Origin: Prochlorococcus sp. AG-409-P01
GTDB lineage: Bacteria > Cyanobacteriota > Cyanobacteriia > PCC-6307 > Cyanobiaceae
Assembly (NCBI GenBank): GCA_003215335.1
Contig: QCKM01000005.1
Coordinates: forward strand, 101,546 to 165,545
Direction: 5' to 3'
DNA length: 64,000 nt
Shown here: one piece after another, positions 19,033 to 29,660 of the stretch
Layout of the letters: each line of letters opens with the position of its first letter
How positions within the stretch are numbered: position 1 is the first letter of the stretch
Made by a program: the position numbers and the translations under genes
Notes under the pieces: model-generated
Seen by the model: only the letters and a program-made list of their open reading frames with translations
Database searches by the model: none
Told to the model about the DNA's origin: nothing

Positions 19033-19629
19033 GTGACAACCTTTAGAGGTCAGGGAGAGCTCTTACCTGGCCAATCCTTATCAAACCCTTCAGAGAAAAG
19101 CAGTTCGATAAAACTGAGCAGGTCCTGCTTAGAAAATTGGCAACAGCGTATTTATAACCATCAAGAAAAGCTTTTCGAAGGCAAAGCCAACCATCAAAAA
19201 CAAGTTTCTCTTTTCCCAAATACTGAGAATGAGTCAACAGAATCATTCAATCCTCTAAGGCTTACCCCTTTAGCCATGAGCTTCTGGCGCTGGCCGAGCA
19301 TTCCTCACAAAGGTCCAGCTATCTATTTGGTGATGGACAAACCCCAAAGCATTGATGGTCACCTTTTGCTCTATGTAGGTGAAACAATCGCTGCAGATCG
19401 TCGCTGGAAAGGGGAGCATGACTGCAAAAGATACTTATCTGCCTATTCAGAGGCCCTTGCTGGAGCAAAGGTCTCAAAAAGACTAAGCATTCGTTTCTGG
19501 ACAGATGTCCCAACAGTCACTCGTGCGAGAAGAAACATTGAACAACAACTAATTAGGCTTTGGCTACCGCCTTTCAACAAAGAAACAAGGGCACATTGGG
19601 CAACCCCTTTTACCGCAGAAGATTTCTAA
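19033..19629 (+). CDS. GIY-YIG nuclease-fold protein
   Basis: 198 residues. The first 85 are low-complexity and polar. From about 98 the elements of a GIY-YIG domain appear in order: AIYLVMD (GIY strand), LLYVGET (YIG strand), DRRWKGEHD (conserved Arg), RRNIEQQLIRLW (catalytic-type Glu) and PFNKE (conserved Asn). This fold cuts or binds DNA. GTG start. It ends about 38 bases before the pepA ATG. Activity and partner are unknown. Confidence 0.7.
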   Translation: MTTFRGQGELLPGQSLSNPSEKSSSIKLSRSCLENWQQRIYNHQEKLFEGKANHQKQVSLFPNTENESTESFNPLRLTPLAMSFWRWPSIPHKGPAIYLVMDKPQSIDGHLLLYVGETIAADRRWKGEHDCKRYLSAYSEALAGAKVSKRLSIRFWTDVPTVTRARRNIEQQLIRLWLPPFNKETRAHWATPFTAEDF

Positions 19630-19667
19630 ATGCCGTAGCTAACATCAAGCCATCTCAAAAAAAGTCA

Positions 19668-21158
19668 ATGAAAATTTCCATTACCTCTACTCCTTTGCAG
19701 GATTGGTCTGGAGATGTGCTCATAGTGGGTTTATTCGAAGAACAACTCGAAAAACAGCTGACCCAATTAGACAAACACTTATCTGAACCTATTCAAAGAG
19801 TTCTTGAAGTTGAAAATTTCAAAGCCAAATCTGGAGAAATATCAAGCTTTCATCTGACCCAGAATGGGCTAAGAAAAATAATCCTTTTAGGGCTTGGACC
19901 AGTTATAAAGGTCAAACTCAATGAGCTTCGAAAAGCTGTTGCAACAGGAGTCAGAGCAAGTTTAGGTAATTCCGGAACTTTAGGAATAGTTCTCCCATGG
20001 AATCAATTAAGCGCAAGCAACTTAGAACTGGCTGTGGCTGAAGCAGCCCGACTATCACTTTTCAAAGACATCCGTTTTCGAAGTGAACCAGAGCCACGCA
20101 AATCACCAACAAAGATTGAACTTATCGGGCCCCCTTGTGTCTCAACTTCAACCCTCAAGGCAATCGACCCAATCTGTTCAGGGGTAGAACTGGCAAGGGA
20201 ATTAGTAGGAGCCCCTCCTAATGAACTCACACCTGAAGCACTAGCCAACACAGCCGCCCTGATTGCCAAGGAGAAAGGTTTATCGTTGAAAGTTCTTGAA
20301 AAAGAAGACTGCAAAGACCTAGGGATGGGAGCTTACCTGGCAGTATCCCAAGGATCTGACCTCCCACCAAAATTTATTCACCTAACCTATAAACCTGCAA
20401 AGAAGGCTCACAAAAAAATTGTCCTTATTGGTAAAGGACTCACCTTTGATTCTGGTGGGTACAACCTCAAGGTTGGAGCAGCGCAAATAGACATGATGAA
20501 ATTTGATATGGGAGGAAGTGCCGCTGTTCTTGGAGCCGCAAGTGCAATCGGTGAGATTCGACCAAAAGGGGTAGAAGTACATTTCATCGTGGCATCATGC
20601 GAAAACATGGTGAATGGATCAGCAGTTCACCCAGGAGACATAGTCAAAGCATCAAATGGTAAGACCATCGAAATAAATAACACCGATGCAGAAGGCCGAC
20701 TAACGCTTGCCGATGCACTTGTCTATGCAAGCAAACTCAAACCAGATGCCATTGTTGATTTAGCAACACTGACCGGAGCCTGCGTAATTGCACTAGGCGA
20801 AGAAGTCGCGGGTCTTTGGACAGGGAATGATGAGCTAGCCAAAGATTTAATTAATGCAGGAGAGCTGGCAGGAGAGGGGCTTTGGAGGATGCCGCTTCAT
20901 CATTCCTATAAAGACGGATTGAAATCCCTTCTTGCAGACATCAAAAACACAGGTCCTCGCCAAGGGGGATCAATTACCGCAGCCCTTTTCCTTCAGGAGT
21001 TTGTTGAAGAGTCCATTAATTGGGCTCATATAGATATTGCTGGCACTGTTTGGGCAGACAAAGACCGAGGGCTTGATCCAGCAGGCGCAACAGGATATGG
21101 AGTCAGAACTTTGCTGTATTGGATATGTAAGGAAGATTTTTTAGAGCAAGAAAAATAA
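19668..21158 (+). CDS. pepA: leucyl aminopeptidase (M17)
   Basis: Cytosolic two-metal aminopeptidase, hexameric in the family. GKGLTFDSGGYNLK supplies catalytic Lys and metal-binding Asp; NNTDAEGRLTLADALVYA is the M17 signature with Asp, Glu and Arg. 496 residues from the ATG of MKISITSTPLQDWSG; a TTG farther upstream would overlap the GIY-YIG gene and was rejected. Confidence 0.95.
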   Translation: MKISITSTPLQDWSGDVLIVGLFEEQLEKQLTQLDKHLSEPIQRVLEVENFKAKSGEISSFHLTQNGLRKIILLGLGPVIKVKLNELRKAVATGVRASLGNSGTLGIVLPWNQLSASNLELAVAEAARLSLFKDIRFRSEPEPRKSPTKIELIGPPCVSTSTLKAIDPICSGVELARELVGAPPNELTPEALANTAALIAKEKGLSLKVLEKEDCKDLGMGAYLAVSQGSDLPPKFIHLTYKPAKKAHKKIVLIGKGLTFDSGGYNLKVGAAQIDMMKFDMGGSAAVLGAASAIGEIRPKGVEVHFIVASCENMVNGSAVHPGDIVKASNGKTIEINNTDAEGRLTLADALVYASKLKPDAIVDLATLTGACVIALGEEVAGLWTGNDELAKDLINAGELAGEGLWRMPLHHSYKDGLKSLLADIKNTGPRQGGSITAALFLQEFVEESINWAHIDIAGTVWADKDRGLDPAGATGYGVRTLLYWICKEDFLEQEK

Positions 21159-21167
21159 TGAATTCAA

Positions 21168-21383
21168 CTAGGAAGCCGTGGCAGTCACAAACCTATTACT
21201 AGAAGAGTGCAACCTTTCAGACAAGAAGACACATTGAGGCGCTTCAAGCGCATGTATTTGCCACCTAGCCCTCTTTGAGCAAGAAGCCAAAACCTTATCC
21301 AAATCATCAGAAGCATGCTTTGGACTTTGATATGGACCTACATACCTAGTAACAAGTCCATCCTTAACGGTCAGCACATACAT
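21168..21383 (-). CDS. small conserved-looking protein, unknown
   Basis: 71 residues, starting MYVLTVKDGLVTRYVGPYQSPKHASDDLDKVL, soluble, with two Cys. The beta-turn-helix look recalls short picocyanobacterial proteins, but I have no family name. It is convergent with pepA, with only nine bases between the stops. Confidence 0.65.
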   Translation of the reverse strand: MYVLTVKDGLVTRYVGPYQSPKHASDDLDKVLASCSKRARWQIHALEAPQCVFLSERLHSSSNRFVTATAS

Positions 21384-21515
21384 ACATAACCCCCATAAAC
21401 CTGAAACGGATGGTAGTCAATTTTTCGACAAGAGGGGATAGGTGGAAACCCGCATCTTTGCTAGGAATACAAGCAAATCAATGGGAATTAAATTTAATCT
21501 TTTCCTTATGTTTAA

Positions 21516-22154
21516 TTAATCTTGGGAGCCCCATGCTTCTGCTTGTCGAGCTTTATCTCCCCAAACCTCATCTAGGCGGCGGTCTCTTCCGCAAGCCAAT
21601 CTGTAATAGCTGTATTTGAAATTATTCAACTCAGCAAAATCCTGGTGATAGCTCTCAGCGGGCCAAAATGTTGCCGCTTCCCTTTGCTCAACCTTCAAGC
21701 TTCCTAGAGACTTTGCCAACTCCATAGAAGCAGCATCAAAACTGCTTGTGACATGAGCAGCCTGTAAATCACTTTGCGTAAAAATCACAGGCCTATAAGA
21801 GTCGCCACGATCACAAAATTGCCCCCCATCATCAAAAGGGTCAACGTTGCGCCAATAAGCCCTAAGTAACTTCTTGTATTCAATCTGGCTAGTGTCAAAC
21901 CTAACCAATACAGCCTCCTGGTGGCCATCATGTTGGCGGTATGTAGGGCTATCAAGGCTTCCTCCTGTGTAACCACTTTCAACCGAAAGGACACCAGGGA
22001 GGCTCTCTAAATCATGCTCAAGGCACCAAAAACAACCTCCTGCAAAAATCGCTTCTTCTGTTGAAGCCGTTGCCTCATAAGGCAAAAAAAACAGTGCAGA
22101 AAGAAGGCAAGCAAAAATCAATGAGTGCTTGATACGTATTAAAAAATTGCTCAT
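21516..22154 (-). CDS. msrA: peptide methionine-S-sulfoxide reductase, exported form
   Basis: Repairs oxidised methionine. GGCFWCLE near residue 40-47 carries the catalytic Cys. A hydrophobic N-terminal segment ([20 protein letters not shown]) looks like a signal peptide, so the enzyme probably acts in the periplasm or lumen, unlike cytosolic MsrA. 212 residues. Its ATG overlaps the lpxB stop by four bases, making it the last gene of the envelope run. Confidence 0.92.
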   Translation of the reverse strand: MSNFLIRIKHSLIFACLLSALFFLPYEATASTEEAIFAGGCFWCLEHDLESLPGVLSVESGYTGGSLDSPTYRQHDGHQEAVLVRFDTSQIEYKKLLRAYWRNVDPFDDGGQFCDRGDSYRPVIFTQSDLQAAHVTSSFDAASMELAKSLGSLKVEQREAATFWPAESYHQDFAELNNFKYSYYRLACGRDRRLDEVWGDKARQAEAWGSQD

Positions 22155-23329
22155 TTCTTTATTAAATTCAAAATCTCAAATGCTGCTCTATCTGTAACAC
22201 CAGGATCTCCAAGATCCTTCTTTAATCTCTTATATCCATCCAACATCAATTTACGGCTTTTATTATCCTCCAGCAGAGGAATTGCAAGTTCGGCGAGAGC
22301 CTCTGGTGTGAACTCATCTTGAACAAGTTCAGGCACCAAGCGCTGATTTAGCAGAAGGTTGACTGGAGAAATGTGTTTTACATTGAACCTCAAAATATGC
22401 CTAGCCACAAATGCTGTAACTCTACTTACGCGATATCCAACTACTTGCGGAACTCCATGCAATGCCAACTCCATATTCACAGTGCCTGATTTACCTAAAG
22501 CCAAGTCTGCTGCAGAAAAGAGAGCAGGCTTCAAACGATCGGCTTGGATAGCAGCAACAACTCGACCATGCACACCAGCCTTATCCAAAGACTCCTTTAA
22601 AGGCTTCTCAAAACTTTCCATACCTGCAGGAACTAATACTTTTATTGAAGGATCACGCCTCTGAAGCAATGCAGCAGCCCTTGCAAGAGTTGGCATCAAA
22701 TAGCGCAGTTCCTGCATTCGAGAAGCAGGAAGAAGCAAAAGTACCTTTTCTCCAGATTTAATTCCAAGTTGATGCCGAGCTTGTTCTGGAGTTGGCAACG
22801 AAACCATTTCGTCCAGCATCGGATGCCCTACCCATGTAACGTTCCCGCCACGCTTGGCATAGAAATCAGCTTCAGCCTTAAAAATAGAAAGAATCCTATC
22901 TGTAAATCCAATCAAATCTGTAGTACCACTATCTCCTATCCGCCAAGCCCATTCTTGAGGTGCTATGTAATAAATAACTGGAACTTTAGGCAAAAGGCTT
23001 TTTAACTTATTACCCAAGCGAATATTTGCCCCCATGTAATCAATAAGGACCACAGCATCAGGAGGAGAATGTTTCAACAACTCATTCGTCTTGGCCTGAA
23101 CTCTCAACGTTGGAATCACAAGCGGCAAGGCCTCCCATAATCCGATTGCACCCATTGGGGCCGTGTTTGCAATCAATTCAGCGCCACTAGCCTTCATTCG
23201 TGGACCTCCAAGAGCAATCAAATCGAGAGTCAAAGATTGCTTTTCTGCCTGCCTTTTTAGGGCCTCGATCAAGAGGCTTCCGTGCAGATCTCCTGAGACC
23301 TCACCGGTGCTAATTAGCAGCCGAGCCAT
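22151..23329 (-). CDS. lpxB: lipid-A-disaccharide synthase
   Basis: Joins two acylated glucosamine units during lipid A synthesis (GT19). [16 protein letters not shown] at the N-terminus, [11 protein letters not shown] and [22 protein letters not shown] are LpxB signatures. 392 residues. ATG directly at the lpxA stop (one-base overlap). Peripheral inner-membrane enzyme. Confidence 0.96.
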   Translation of the reverse strand: MARLLISTGEVSGDLHGSLLIEALKRQAEKQSLTLDLIALGGPRMKASGAELIANTAPMGAIGLWEALPLVIPTLRVQAKTNELLKHSPPDAVVLIDYMGANIRLGNKLKSLLPKVPVIYYIAPQEWAWRIGDSGTTDLIGFTDRILSIFKAEADFYAKRGGNVTWVGHPMLDEMVSLPTPEQARHQLGIKSGEKVLLLLPASRMQELRYLMPTLARAAALLQRRDPSIKVLVPAGMESFEKPLKESLDKAGVHGRVVAAIQADRLKPALFSAADLALGKSGTVNMELALHGVPQVVGYRVSRVTAFVARHILRFNVKHISPVNLLLNQRLVPELVQDEFTPEALAELAIPLLEDNKSRKLMLDGYKRLKKDLGDPGVTDRAAFEILNLIKK

Positions 23330-24183
23330 CAGCGATGCAAAGAAACAGCTGGCATTGGGCCCCGACGACCCTTCTCAATAGATGCCTCCACAAATGCACA
23401 TAAATGTTCAGAGGCTGGCATTAATGTTTGTTGACGTGCGATCTGAAGACCTTTTGCTATTACATGATCTGATCGATAGAGAAGGTTCCAAACTTCTTGA
23501 AGCTGTCTTAACTCAGCACTCTTTTCACCTAAATCAAAACCACTGCGACGTAGACCCACTCGATTAAGGCCTCTTACCCGCCCAGGATGACCTTCCACAA
23601 GACAATAAGGAGGAACATCTCTATCAACTCTGGTCATGCCACCAACCATTGCAAGACTCCCAATATGTACAAACTGGTGTATTCCCAAGCATCCACCAAT
23701 CACAGCGCGATCTTCAATAACAACATGTCCAGCTACCTGAATAGCATTTGACATGACAATTCCATCTCCAAGGTGACAATTGTGACCAAGATGGCAGTAA
23801 GCCATCAACAAATTCTTATCGCCAATCCGAGTTTGCTCTCCCTCGTCAGTAGCTCTATTAATAGTTACGCATTCTCTGATGGTATTCCCATCACCAATAA
23901 CAACTTCTGTTGTAGCTCCTCGATACTTAAGATCCTGAGGTTCGAGCCCCAAGCAAGCTCCAGGGAAAACTCGATTGCCAGCGCCAATCGTCAAGCGCCC
24001 ATCTAAAACAACATGTGGCCCTATCCAGGTATTAGCACCAATCTTCACCTGTGGCCCCACGACAGCCCCAGGCCCAATAATCACACCTTGATCTAATTCA
24101 GCCCGAGAATCAACAACTGCCGAAGGGTGAACCTCAATAGACCTTGCGGCAGTTATTGAAGATGGATGGCGGAGTTCACTCAT
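23329..24183 (-). CDS. lpxA: UDP-N-acetylglucosamine acyltransferase
   Basis: First step of lipid A synthesis. Left-handed beta-helix built of hexapeptide repeats (residues about 15-190), with [14 protein letters not shown] holding the catalytic His, and a C-terminal helical part. 284 residues. Five bases separate it from fabZ. Confidence 0.96.
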   Translation of the reverse strand: MSELRHPSSITAARSIEVHPSAVVDSRAELDQGVIIGPGAVVGPQVKIGANTWIGPHVVLDGRLTIGAGNRVFPGACLGLEPQDLKYRGATTEVVIGDGNTIRECVTINRATDEGEQTRIGDKNLLMAYCHLGHNCHLGDGIVMSNAIQVAGHVVIEDRAVIGGCLGIHQFVHIGSLAMVGGMTRVDRDVPPYCLVEGHPGRVRGLNRVGLRRSGFDLGEKSAELRQLQEVWNLLYRSDHVIAKGLQIARQQTLMPASEHLCAFVEASIEKGRRGPMPAVSLHR

Positions 24184-24188
24184 GGCAA

Positions 24189-24644
24189 TCAGTCCACAAG
24201 AGAAAACATGAGTTCGCCAGAACAGACCAATTTCCCTTCAACAGTTGCTTCAGCAATTACCTTCCCAAAACGTTTTCTTTTGAGGCTGATCAGTTCACAG
24301 GTAATTGTTAGCTGATCCCCTGGGACTACAGGGCGTCGAAAACGTACTCCATCAATCCCAGCAAAAACAAAAAGACCTTTAGGGAGGTCAGGTATTTGAG
24401 CAACAATCAAACCACCGACCTGAGCCATAGCCTCAACTATTAACACTCCTGGCATCAAAGGACGTTGCGGGAAATGTCCTTGAAACTGTGGTTCATTCAG
24501 CGTTACGTTTTTAATTGCTACAGCCTTCTTCCCTGGCTCATGTTCAATAACACGATCAACCAACGCAAAGGGATAGCGATGAGGCAGCAGCCCCATGATC
24601 TGCTCACTATTTAGAACGACGTCAGTAGGAGAAAAGTCTGTCAA
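24189..24644 (-). CDS. fabZ: 3-hydroxyacyl-ACP dehydratase
   Basis: Hot-dog-fold dehydratase of fatty-acid elongation. [39 protein letters not shown] hold the catalytic His and Glu. 151 residues with a TTG start; a later ATG at [10 protein letters not shown] would remove the family's usual short N-terminus. Sits between lpxC and lpxA as in many bacteria, linking hydroxyacyl supply with lipid A. Confidence 0.95.
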   Translation of the reverse strand: MTDFSPTDVVLNSEQIMGLLPHRYPFALVDRVIEHEPGKKAVAIKNVTLNEPQFQGHFPQRPLMPGVLIVEAMAQVGGLIVAQIPDLPKGLFVFAGIDGVRFRRPVVPGDQLTITCELISLKRKRFGKVIAEATVEGKLVCSGELMFSLVD

Positions 24645-24655
24645 TGGGAATTAAA

Positions 24656-25501
24656 TCAAAAAGAACTGTTGAATAAAGCGACAGCTAGATCGGTGTGCAA
24701 TTGATGAGAGCCCTTGTAAACCAATACTTGAGCCTGAGGAAACCCGACAAGAGCAAGATCCCCTATTAGATCCAAGAGCTTATGGCGGACTGGTTCATCA
24801 GGGAATCTCAATGGAGGGTTGATCCAACCTTCACCATTACATACCAGTGCATTATCTAAGGTCGCCCCTTTAATAAGTCCTGAAGCACGTAATTGCTCGA
24901 CTTGATCAACAAAACCAAAGGTTCTTGCAGGGGCAATCTCCTTAACAAAACGATCAGGAGTTAGCTCTATAGAGAAGATCTGATGCCCGATAGCTTTTTG
25001 AGGGAAGTCAATCACTGCAACCAAAGTGAATGTTTTGGCCGGTGTGACTGCGATAACACTGTTACCACGACTGCAAGTCAAGGGGTGCTCAATCTCTAAA
25101 AGCCTTTTTCGTGGAGAAGATGCTGGAACGAGACCAACGTCATCAATAGCCTCAATCCAATTCAAAGCTGAACCATCTAAAAGTGGCACTTCCTGGCCAG
25201 AAACTTTGATATCGACATGTGACAAGCCACAACCTCCTAGCGCAGCCAAGAGATGTTCAACCGTTGCCAATTTACGGCTACCAAGCTGAAGGGTCGTGCA
25301 GAGAGAACTTCCTCTTACATGGCTTGGTTCGAGAGTGATTGGGTCAGTACTTTCATCAAGCCAAGAGACATGAAAACCAGCTTTCTGAGATGGAAGCAAA
25401 TGAACTTCTGAACTTTCACCGGTGTGTAGTCCTATTCCTCGACGAACAACTGTCCCGGCCAAAGTCCAGCCATCCTCATAATTCGCAGGCCTAATGGGCA
25501 C
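24656..25501 (-). CDS. lpxC: UDP-3-O-acyl-N-acetylglucosamine deacetylase
   Basis: Committed zinc-dependent step of lipid A synthesis. VRRGIGLHTGE at the start, ATVEHLLAALGGCGLSHVDI (zinc His) and RHKLLDLIGDLALVG (second zinc motif HKxxDxxGD) are visible. 281 residues. GTG start overlapping the stop of the Omp85 gene by one base. Confidence 0.95.
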   Translation of the reverse strand: MPIRPANYEDGWTLAGTVVRRGIGLHTGESSEVHLLPSQKAGFHVSWLDESTDPITLEPSHVRGSSLCTTLQLGSRKLATVEHLLAALGGCGLSHVDIKVSGQEVPLLDGSALNWIEAIDDVGLVPASSPRKRLLEIEHPLTCSRGNSVIAVTPAKTFTLVAVIDFPQKAIGHQIFSIELTPDRFVKEIAPARTFGFVDQVEQLRASGLIKGATLDNALVCNGEGWINPPLRFPDEPVRHKLLDLIGDLALVGFPQAQVLVYKGSHQLHTDLAVALFNSSF

Positions 25502-27783
25502 TAGAACTTCCAGCCAACACCAAGGTTAAAACGCCATTCACCTTGTAAATCCTGGCTGGCAGCCTCTAGACGTAAAGGTCCAACTGGCGTAGTAACAATT
25601 AAACCAGTGCCTATAGAAAACCCTGAGCCTTGCTTCTTTAACAATTTCCCTGGTTTACCAGGGACATTCTCTTGTGAATCAAAGTCTGTTCCTCCATCAA
25701 CAAAAACCTCTCCAGATACTATGTTCCAAATTGGAAATCTATATTCCAATGTAGCCTCTCCAAAACTTCTGCCAACAGCCAAATCACAAGCACTCCAACC
25801 TCTAACTGAACTTGAACCACCAAGACAAAATGATTCATATGGAGGCAACTGACCAATTATTGTTCCAGCCTTGAATTGGACACCAACAGCCTGTGGACAA
25901 TCAGCTTTGTCACCTGGCTTTGGATTGCAACCCTTAGTGAGCTTTAACCAATTAACAGGTATGAAATGGGTATAACTTACTCTTGCACGATTAAAGGTTG
26001 GTGAATCATTCCCAACAGACACAAATTGCTCAGTACCAATAGTCGCATAATCTCCAGATGTTGGATTCCTAGGCTCATTTAATGTGTTATAAGTTACTGC
26101 AGTTCTTACACCAACTAGACTATTTTCCTTTGCACAATTAAAGCCCACACAAATAACATCTTCATCAGGAACTGCACCATCAACCTTGTTAGTAGTAGCA
26201 ACACCATAAGGTCGAGATTCACCTGCAAAAGAAATAGGGCGAACCTTCTGAACATTAAGCCCTACAAGGGCAGACCAAGGCACTTTCTTATATGGGTCTC
26301 CACCATTCAATGGCCTTGAAAAGACTAAATTAGCCCCAGTCCTTTGAAGTACAACCGAATTCCCTGAATAATCAAACCAATTCAGATTTGGCTTTGAACT
26401 TTCTGCCTCAGCCATGGAATCAAACTTGCCATAACCATGATCTGAAACACCAATATCGTAAGCAAGATCTGTAGAATTTGAAGACGATTCATAATAATCA
26501 GATACGCCGCGGATGGTTCCATTCTTGCGGCTTAAAAAAGCCTGAGGGACATCTCGACTCAAGAAGATCGAAGTCCTAAATAGAGTTCTATGCTTATCAC
26601 CCTTTAACCATGGGTCAGTGAAGGTTATATCTGCTAATCCTCCATATTGACCGTAAGTAAGGTTCAATGCGGCGCTCCACGATCGCCCAAAAAAGTTGCT
26701 TTCTTGTAATCCAACTTGACCAAAAACACCTTGACTTTGGCTGTATCCAATACCACCGGAAAGAGAACCAGTTGACTGCTCAATAATGCCAAGAACAATT
26801 GTCACTTTTCCTGGCGATCCAGGAACAGGCTTTAATGTTACTTTTACATCACTAAATAGTGACGTACCGTAAATGCTTTTGAGATCTTGTTCAAGTTGAT
26901 TTCTATTAAAAGTTTCTCCTGGTTGAATTGAAATCTCTCTTGTAATAACCCATTTTTTTGTCTTTCCTTTCACTGGGTTTCCATTTTCATCAATGGAATC
27001 ACCCTCCTTATTAAGAAATTCAACCTCGACGCCTGCAACAGTACCTTCTACGACCTTCAGATAAACAACTCCCTCTGCTGTCACTCGATTAGGGCCAGTA
27101 ATTCGTGCAAGTGAATACCCCTCTTTGATATACCACTCCCTAAGTTGCTTCATGCGCGCCTGAAGGTCATTCAGGTTCAATGTTCTTCCAAAATCGGAAC
27201 TAAAGGTCTCATCCAAGACAGCCTGTGGAAGCTTTCCAGTACGTGGCTCTAACTCGACCTTTGCCAATAATGGGTTCGGCTGTACTTCTACAACAAGCTG
27301 AACTCCCAGCGGTCCGTTCACAGGCTCAATTCGAACTCCTGAAAACCACCCAGTTGCATAAATCGCTTCTAAATCAAATTTGAGTTCATCACGGGTAACT
27401 CGACTTCCTGGCCGAACATTCATTGCGTCGTAAGCAACAAACTCAAGGCGCTCCTGCTCAGGGTGGCCGTCGATCCCTTCAATAATGACCTCAGTAATCA
27501 ATACCTTCTTCTCTGCAGGGTCCTCTTCAACGCTGACTGGCAATGAATCCTGAGATTGCCCTGAATTATCTTTTACCGTTTCTTGTCCAGGATTCTCAGG
27601 CGAATCATTACTCTGTGAAATCCGAAGATCTTGAAACTCCAGCAAACTCAAATCTTTTTGTATTTTGTTCTCATAGGAAATTGACGAAGCTGCTGGCCCC
27701 GCCAAAAGAGGAAGCGCAATAGCAAGACCATATGCACCTCGACGCAATGCGTACGAAAGTCCGCAGGAAGAGGAACTGGTCAT
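25501..27783 (-). CDS. bamA: Omp85/BamA outer-membrane assembly protein
   Basis: Inserts beta-barrel proteins into the outer membrane. From the chosen ATG 760 residues: signal peptide (GLAIALPLLAGPAASS), an acidic spacer, three POTRA-like domains (about 85-340), then a surface-antigen barrel with SSVRGWSACDLAVGRS (the conserved VRG[F/Y/W] motif) and a final C-terminal aromatic FNLGVGWKF. Three POTRAs is typical of cyanobacteria. First of the envelope run that continues into lpxC. Confidence 0.93.
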   Translation of the reverse strand: MTSSSSCGLSYALRRGAYGLAIALPLLAGPAASSISYENKIQKDLSLLEFQDLRISQSNDSPENPGQETVKDNSGQSQDSLPVSVEEDPAEKKVLITEVIIEGIDGHPEQERLEFVAYDAMNVRPGSRVTRDELKFDLEAIYATGWFSGVRIEPVNGPLGVQLVVEVQPNPLLAKVELEPRTGKLPQAVLDETFSSDFGRTLNLNDLQARMKQLREWYIKEGYSLARITGPNRVTAEGVVYLKVVEGTVAGVEVEFLNKEGDSIDENGNPVKGKTKKWVITREISIQPGETFNRNQLEQDLKSIYGTSLFSDVKVTLKPVPGSPGKVTIVLGIIEQSTGSLSGGIGYSQSQGVFGQVGLQESNFFGRSWSAALNLTYGQYGGLADITFTDPWLKGDKHRTLFRTSIFLSRDVPQAFLSRKNGTIRGVSDYYESSSNSTDLAYDIGVSDHGYGKFDSMAEAESSKPNLNWFDYSGNSVVLQRTGANLVFSRPLNGGDPYKKVPWSALVGLNVQKVRPISFAGESRPYGVATTNKVDGAVPDEDVICVGFNCAKENSLVGVRTAVTYNTLNEPRNPTSGDYATIGTEQFVSVGNDSPTFNRARVSYTHFIPVNWLKLTKGCNPKPGDKADCPQAVGVQFKAGTIIGQLPPYESFCLGGSSSVRGWSACDLAVGRSFGEATLEYRFPIWNIVSGEVFVDGGTDFDSQENVPGKPGKLLKKQGSGFSIGTGLIVTTPVGPLRLEAASQDLQGEWRFNLGVGWKF

Positions 27784-27821
27784 AGAAAAAGAAAAATCAC
27801 GCAAAAGACAACCGATGAACC

Positions 27822-28574
27822 TTACTTGTAGAAGCGAGGTTTAGCGCAAACACTATGTACCCTTTTGAGAACTTCTCTATATGCATCAACTACACCGCCA
27901 AGGTTCTGACGAAATCGATCCTTATCAAGAATGCGATCTTGAGGATCTTCAATTCGTTGATCCCACAATCTGCAGGTATCTGGGCTGATCTCATCAGCTA
28001 ACAAAATCTTTCCTGAACTATTGATACCAAATTCCAATTTAAAATCCACCAGGGTCAAATCCAACTGACTAAAAAAGGAACTCAAAATCGAATTGACCTG
28101 AAGAGCAATCTTTGACAACTGACTTCTTTGTTCAAAAGTCACTAAATCCAATATTTCAAGTCGCGCCTCACTAAGAAGTGGGTCAGCAAGGCTGTCGTCC
28201 TTGTAATACAAATCAAGCAAAGGAGAAGGTAACTCTGTTCCTAATGCAATAGGCATCTGCTTACAAAATGAACCAGCAGCAATATTGCGAATAACCACTT
28301 CTAAAGGAATCACTTTTACTCTCTGAGCAACCATTGACACATCAGAAGCCAAACCAAGATAGTGATTAGGAACTCCCTGATCTCCCAATACCTCAAAAAG
28401 ACAAGCGGAAATCTGACAATTCATTAGCCCCTTTTCATCCAACTGAACTCTTTTCACTGCATTAAAAGCAGTTGTGTCATTCTTGAACTCAACAAGAACC
28501 TCATCAACATGGTCAGTTTTGAAAATTCTTTTGGCCTTCCCTTCATAGAGAAGCTCACCTGAGTTGTATGTCAT
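27822..28574 (-). CDS. purC: SAICAR synthetase
   Basis: Purine synthesis: CAIR + Asp + ATP to [17 protein letters not shown] near the start, [13 protein letters not shown] and [13 protein letters not shown] are PurC signatures. 250 residues. ATG start. Upstream of the Omp85 gene on the same strand. Confidence 0.96.
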   Translation of the reverse strand: MTYNSGELLYEGKAKRIFKTDHVDEVLVEFKNDTTAFNAVKRVQLDEKGLMNCQISACLFEVLGDQGVPNHYLGLASDVSMVAQRVKVIPLEVVIRNIAAGSFCKQMPIALGTELPSPLLDLYYKDDSLADPLLSEARLEILDLVTFEQRSQLSKIALQVNSILSSFFSQLDLTLVDFKLEFGINSSGKILLADEISPDTCRLWDQRIEDPQDRILDKDRFRQNLGGVVDAYREVLKRVHSVCAKPRFYK

Positions 28575-28675
28575 AGAAACTCAAAAGGAGATGAGAAAGA
28601 AATGTCTTCTGAGCTCAATTCTTTTAACAAAGACTTGTTCACAACCTCATTGTCAAAATTTAAATCATTTGTTGA

Positions 28676-29560
28676 CTAATTCAAGTCCTCCTTCTCTTCA
28701 CCAGGCTCCCCCAGGTCAAAACCCTGCTCAAGATTTTCAAGTAAGGACTTAAGCCTTTGCCGAGGCCCCTCCCCATCACCTCCTAATGCAAGGTCCAATT
28801 CAAGTTGCAATGTCAAAATATCCTTCGCCAAATCCCAAGACTGCTCAGCATATGCCTGCTCAAATGCCAAATCCAACAAATTAATTCGTTTCTGAATATC
28901 AATCGATTTCATAATTTGTGCGGCAAGAAAAAGTCTTCTTGCTCTAACTTCTCTTCTCTTGCTCCCTGCCAACAAAACTATTCCTGCTGAATCCGAACGC
29001 CCCAAAGCCAGCTCATGTTCCACAAGTAAATCCAAAGCAGATCTTCTCACTGGCGAACCATTTTCTAGATAGCCAACAATTATTTGTTGGCTATCCAATT
29101 CAGAGATATTTCCTCTGACCAAACGTTGCAAAACCTGCGAAGCCCTTTCATGATCCATTGCGGCGCTAGCCGCTCTCCATGAAAGCAACAACCACTGCTT
29201 TCTCTGACTACCTTCATCTGGGGAAAATCGACCCAAAACAGTTCCAGCGGCGTCTGGCGCTTTGCATTCCAAAAGGGCTTGTGCATTCTTCAAGACAACG
29301 TCAAATGGCTGAGGCGCTGGAGCAATTTCTAAAAGCCGCTCACTCAGCTTCTGAAGACGAATGTTCAATGAAAATTTAGCCGCATTAATACATGCCGATC
29401 GAATCTCATCTATATCCCCTTCTTTTAAAACCTTCCTATAAACAACAGAGTCAATAGGCTTGGAGACTTCGGAATTAGCCGAAGGAGAAGCAAAGCCCAA
29501 GACCGTCTTCTCTACAGATAACAACAACAAAAGAATTAAATAGAGCTTTCGAATCCCCAT
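28676..29560 (-). CDS. exported helical-repeat protein, unknown
   Basis: 294 residues with a clear signal peptide (LYLILLLLLSVEKTVLGFA). The rest is all-helical, with TPR/HEAT-like spacing (for example NAQALLECKAPDAAGTVLGRF and SWDLAKDILTLQLELDLALGGD), and an acidic end. It probably acts as a periplasmic scaffold. No enzyme motif. It precedes purC on the same strand by about 100 bases and is divergent from purD. Confidence 0.7.
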   Translation of the reverse strand: MGIRKLYLILLLLLSVEKTVLGFASPSANSEVSKPIDSVVYRKVLKEGDIDEIRSACINAAKFSLNIRLQKLSERLLEIAPAPQPFDVVLKNAQALLECKAPDAAGTVLGRFSPDEGSQRKQWLLLSWRAASAAMDHERASQVLQRLVRGNISELDSQQIIVGYLENGSPVRRSALDLLVEHELALGRSDSAGIVLLAGSKRREVRARRLFLAAQIMKSIDIQKRINLLDLAFEQAYAEQSWDLAKDILTLQLELDLALGGDGEGPRQRLKSLLENLEQGFDLGEPGEEKEDLN

Positions 29561-29660
29561 TTATGTGCACCCTTCTACAAAAATGGGAAAGGCCATCGTA
29601 TCGATTAAGCCACTCAGTTATCTCAAAATTTGGGATAAAGCACAACTGTGTTGATTTGAC

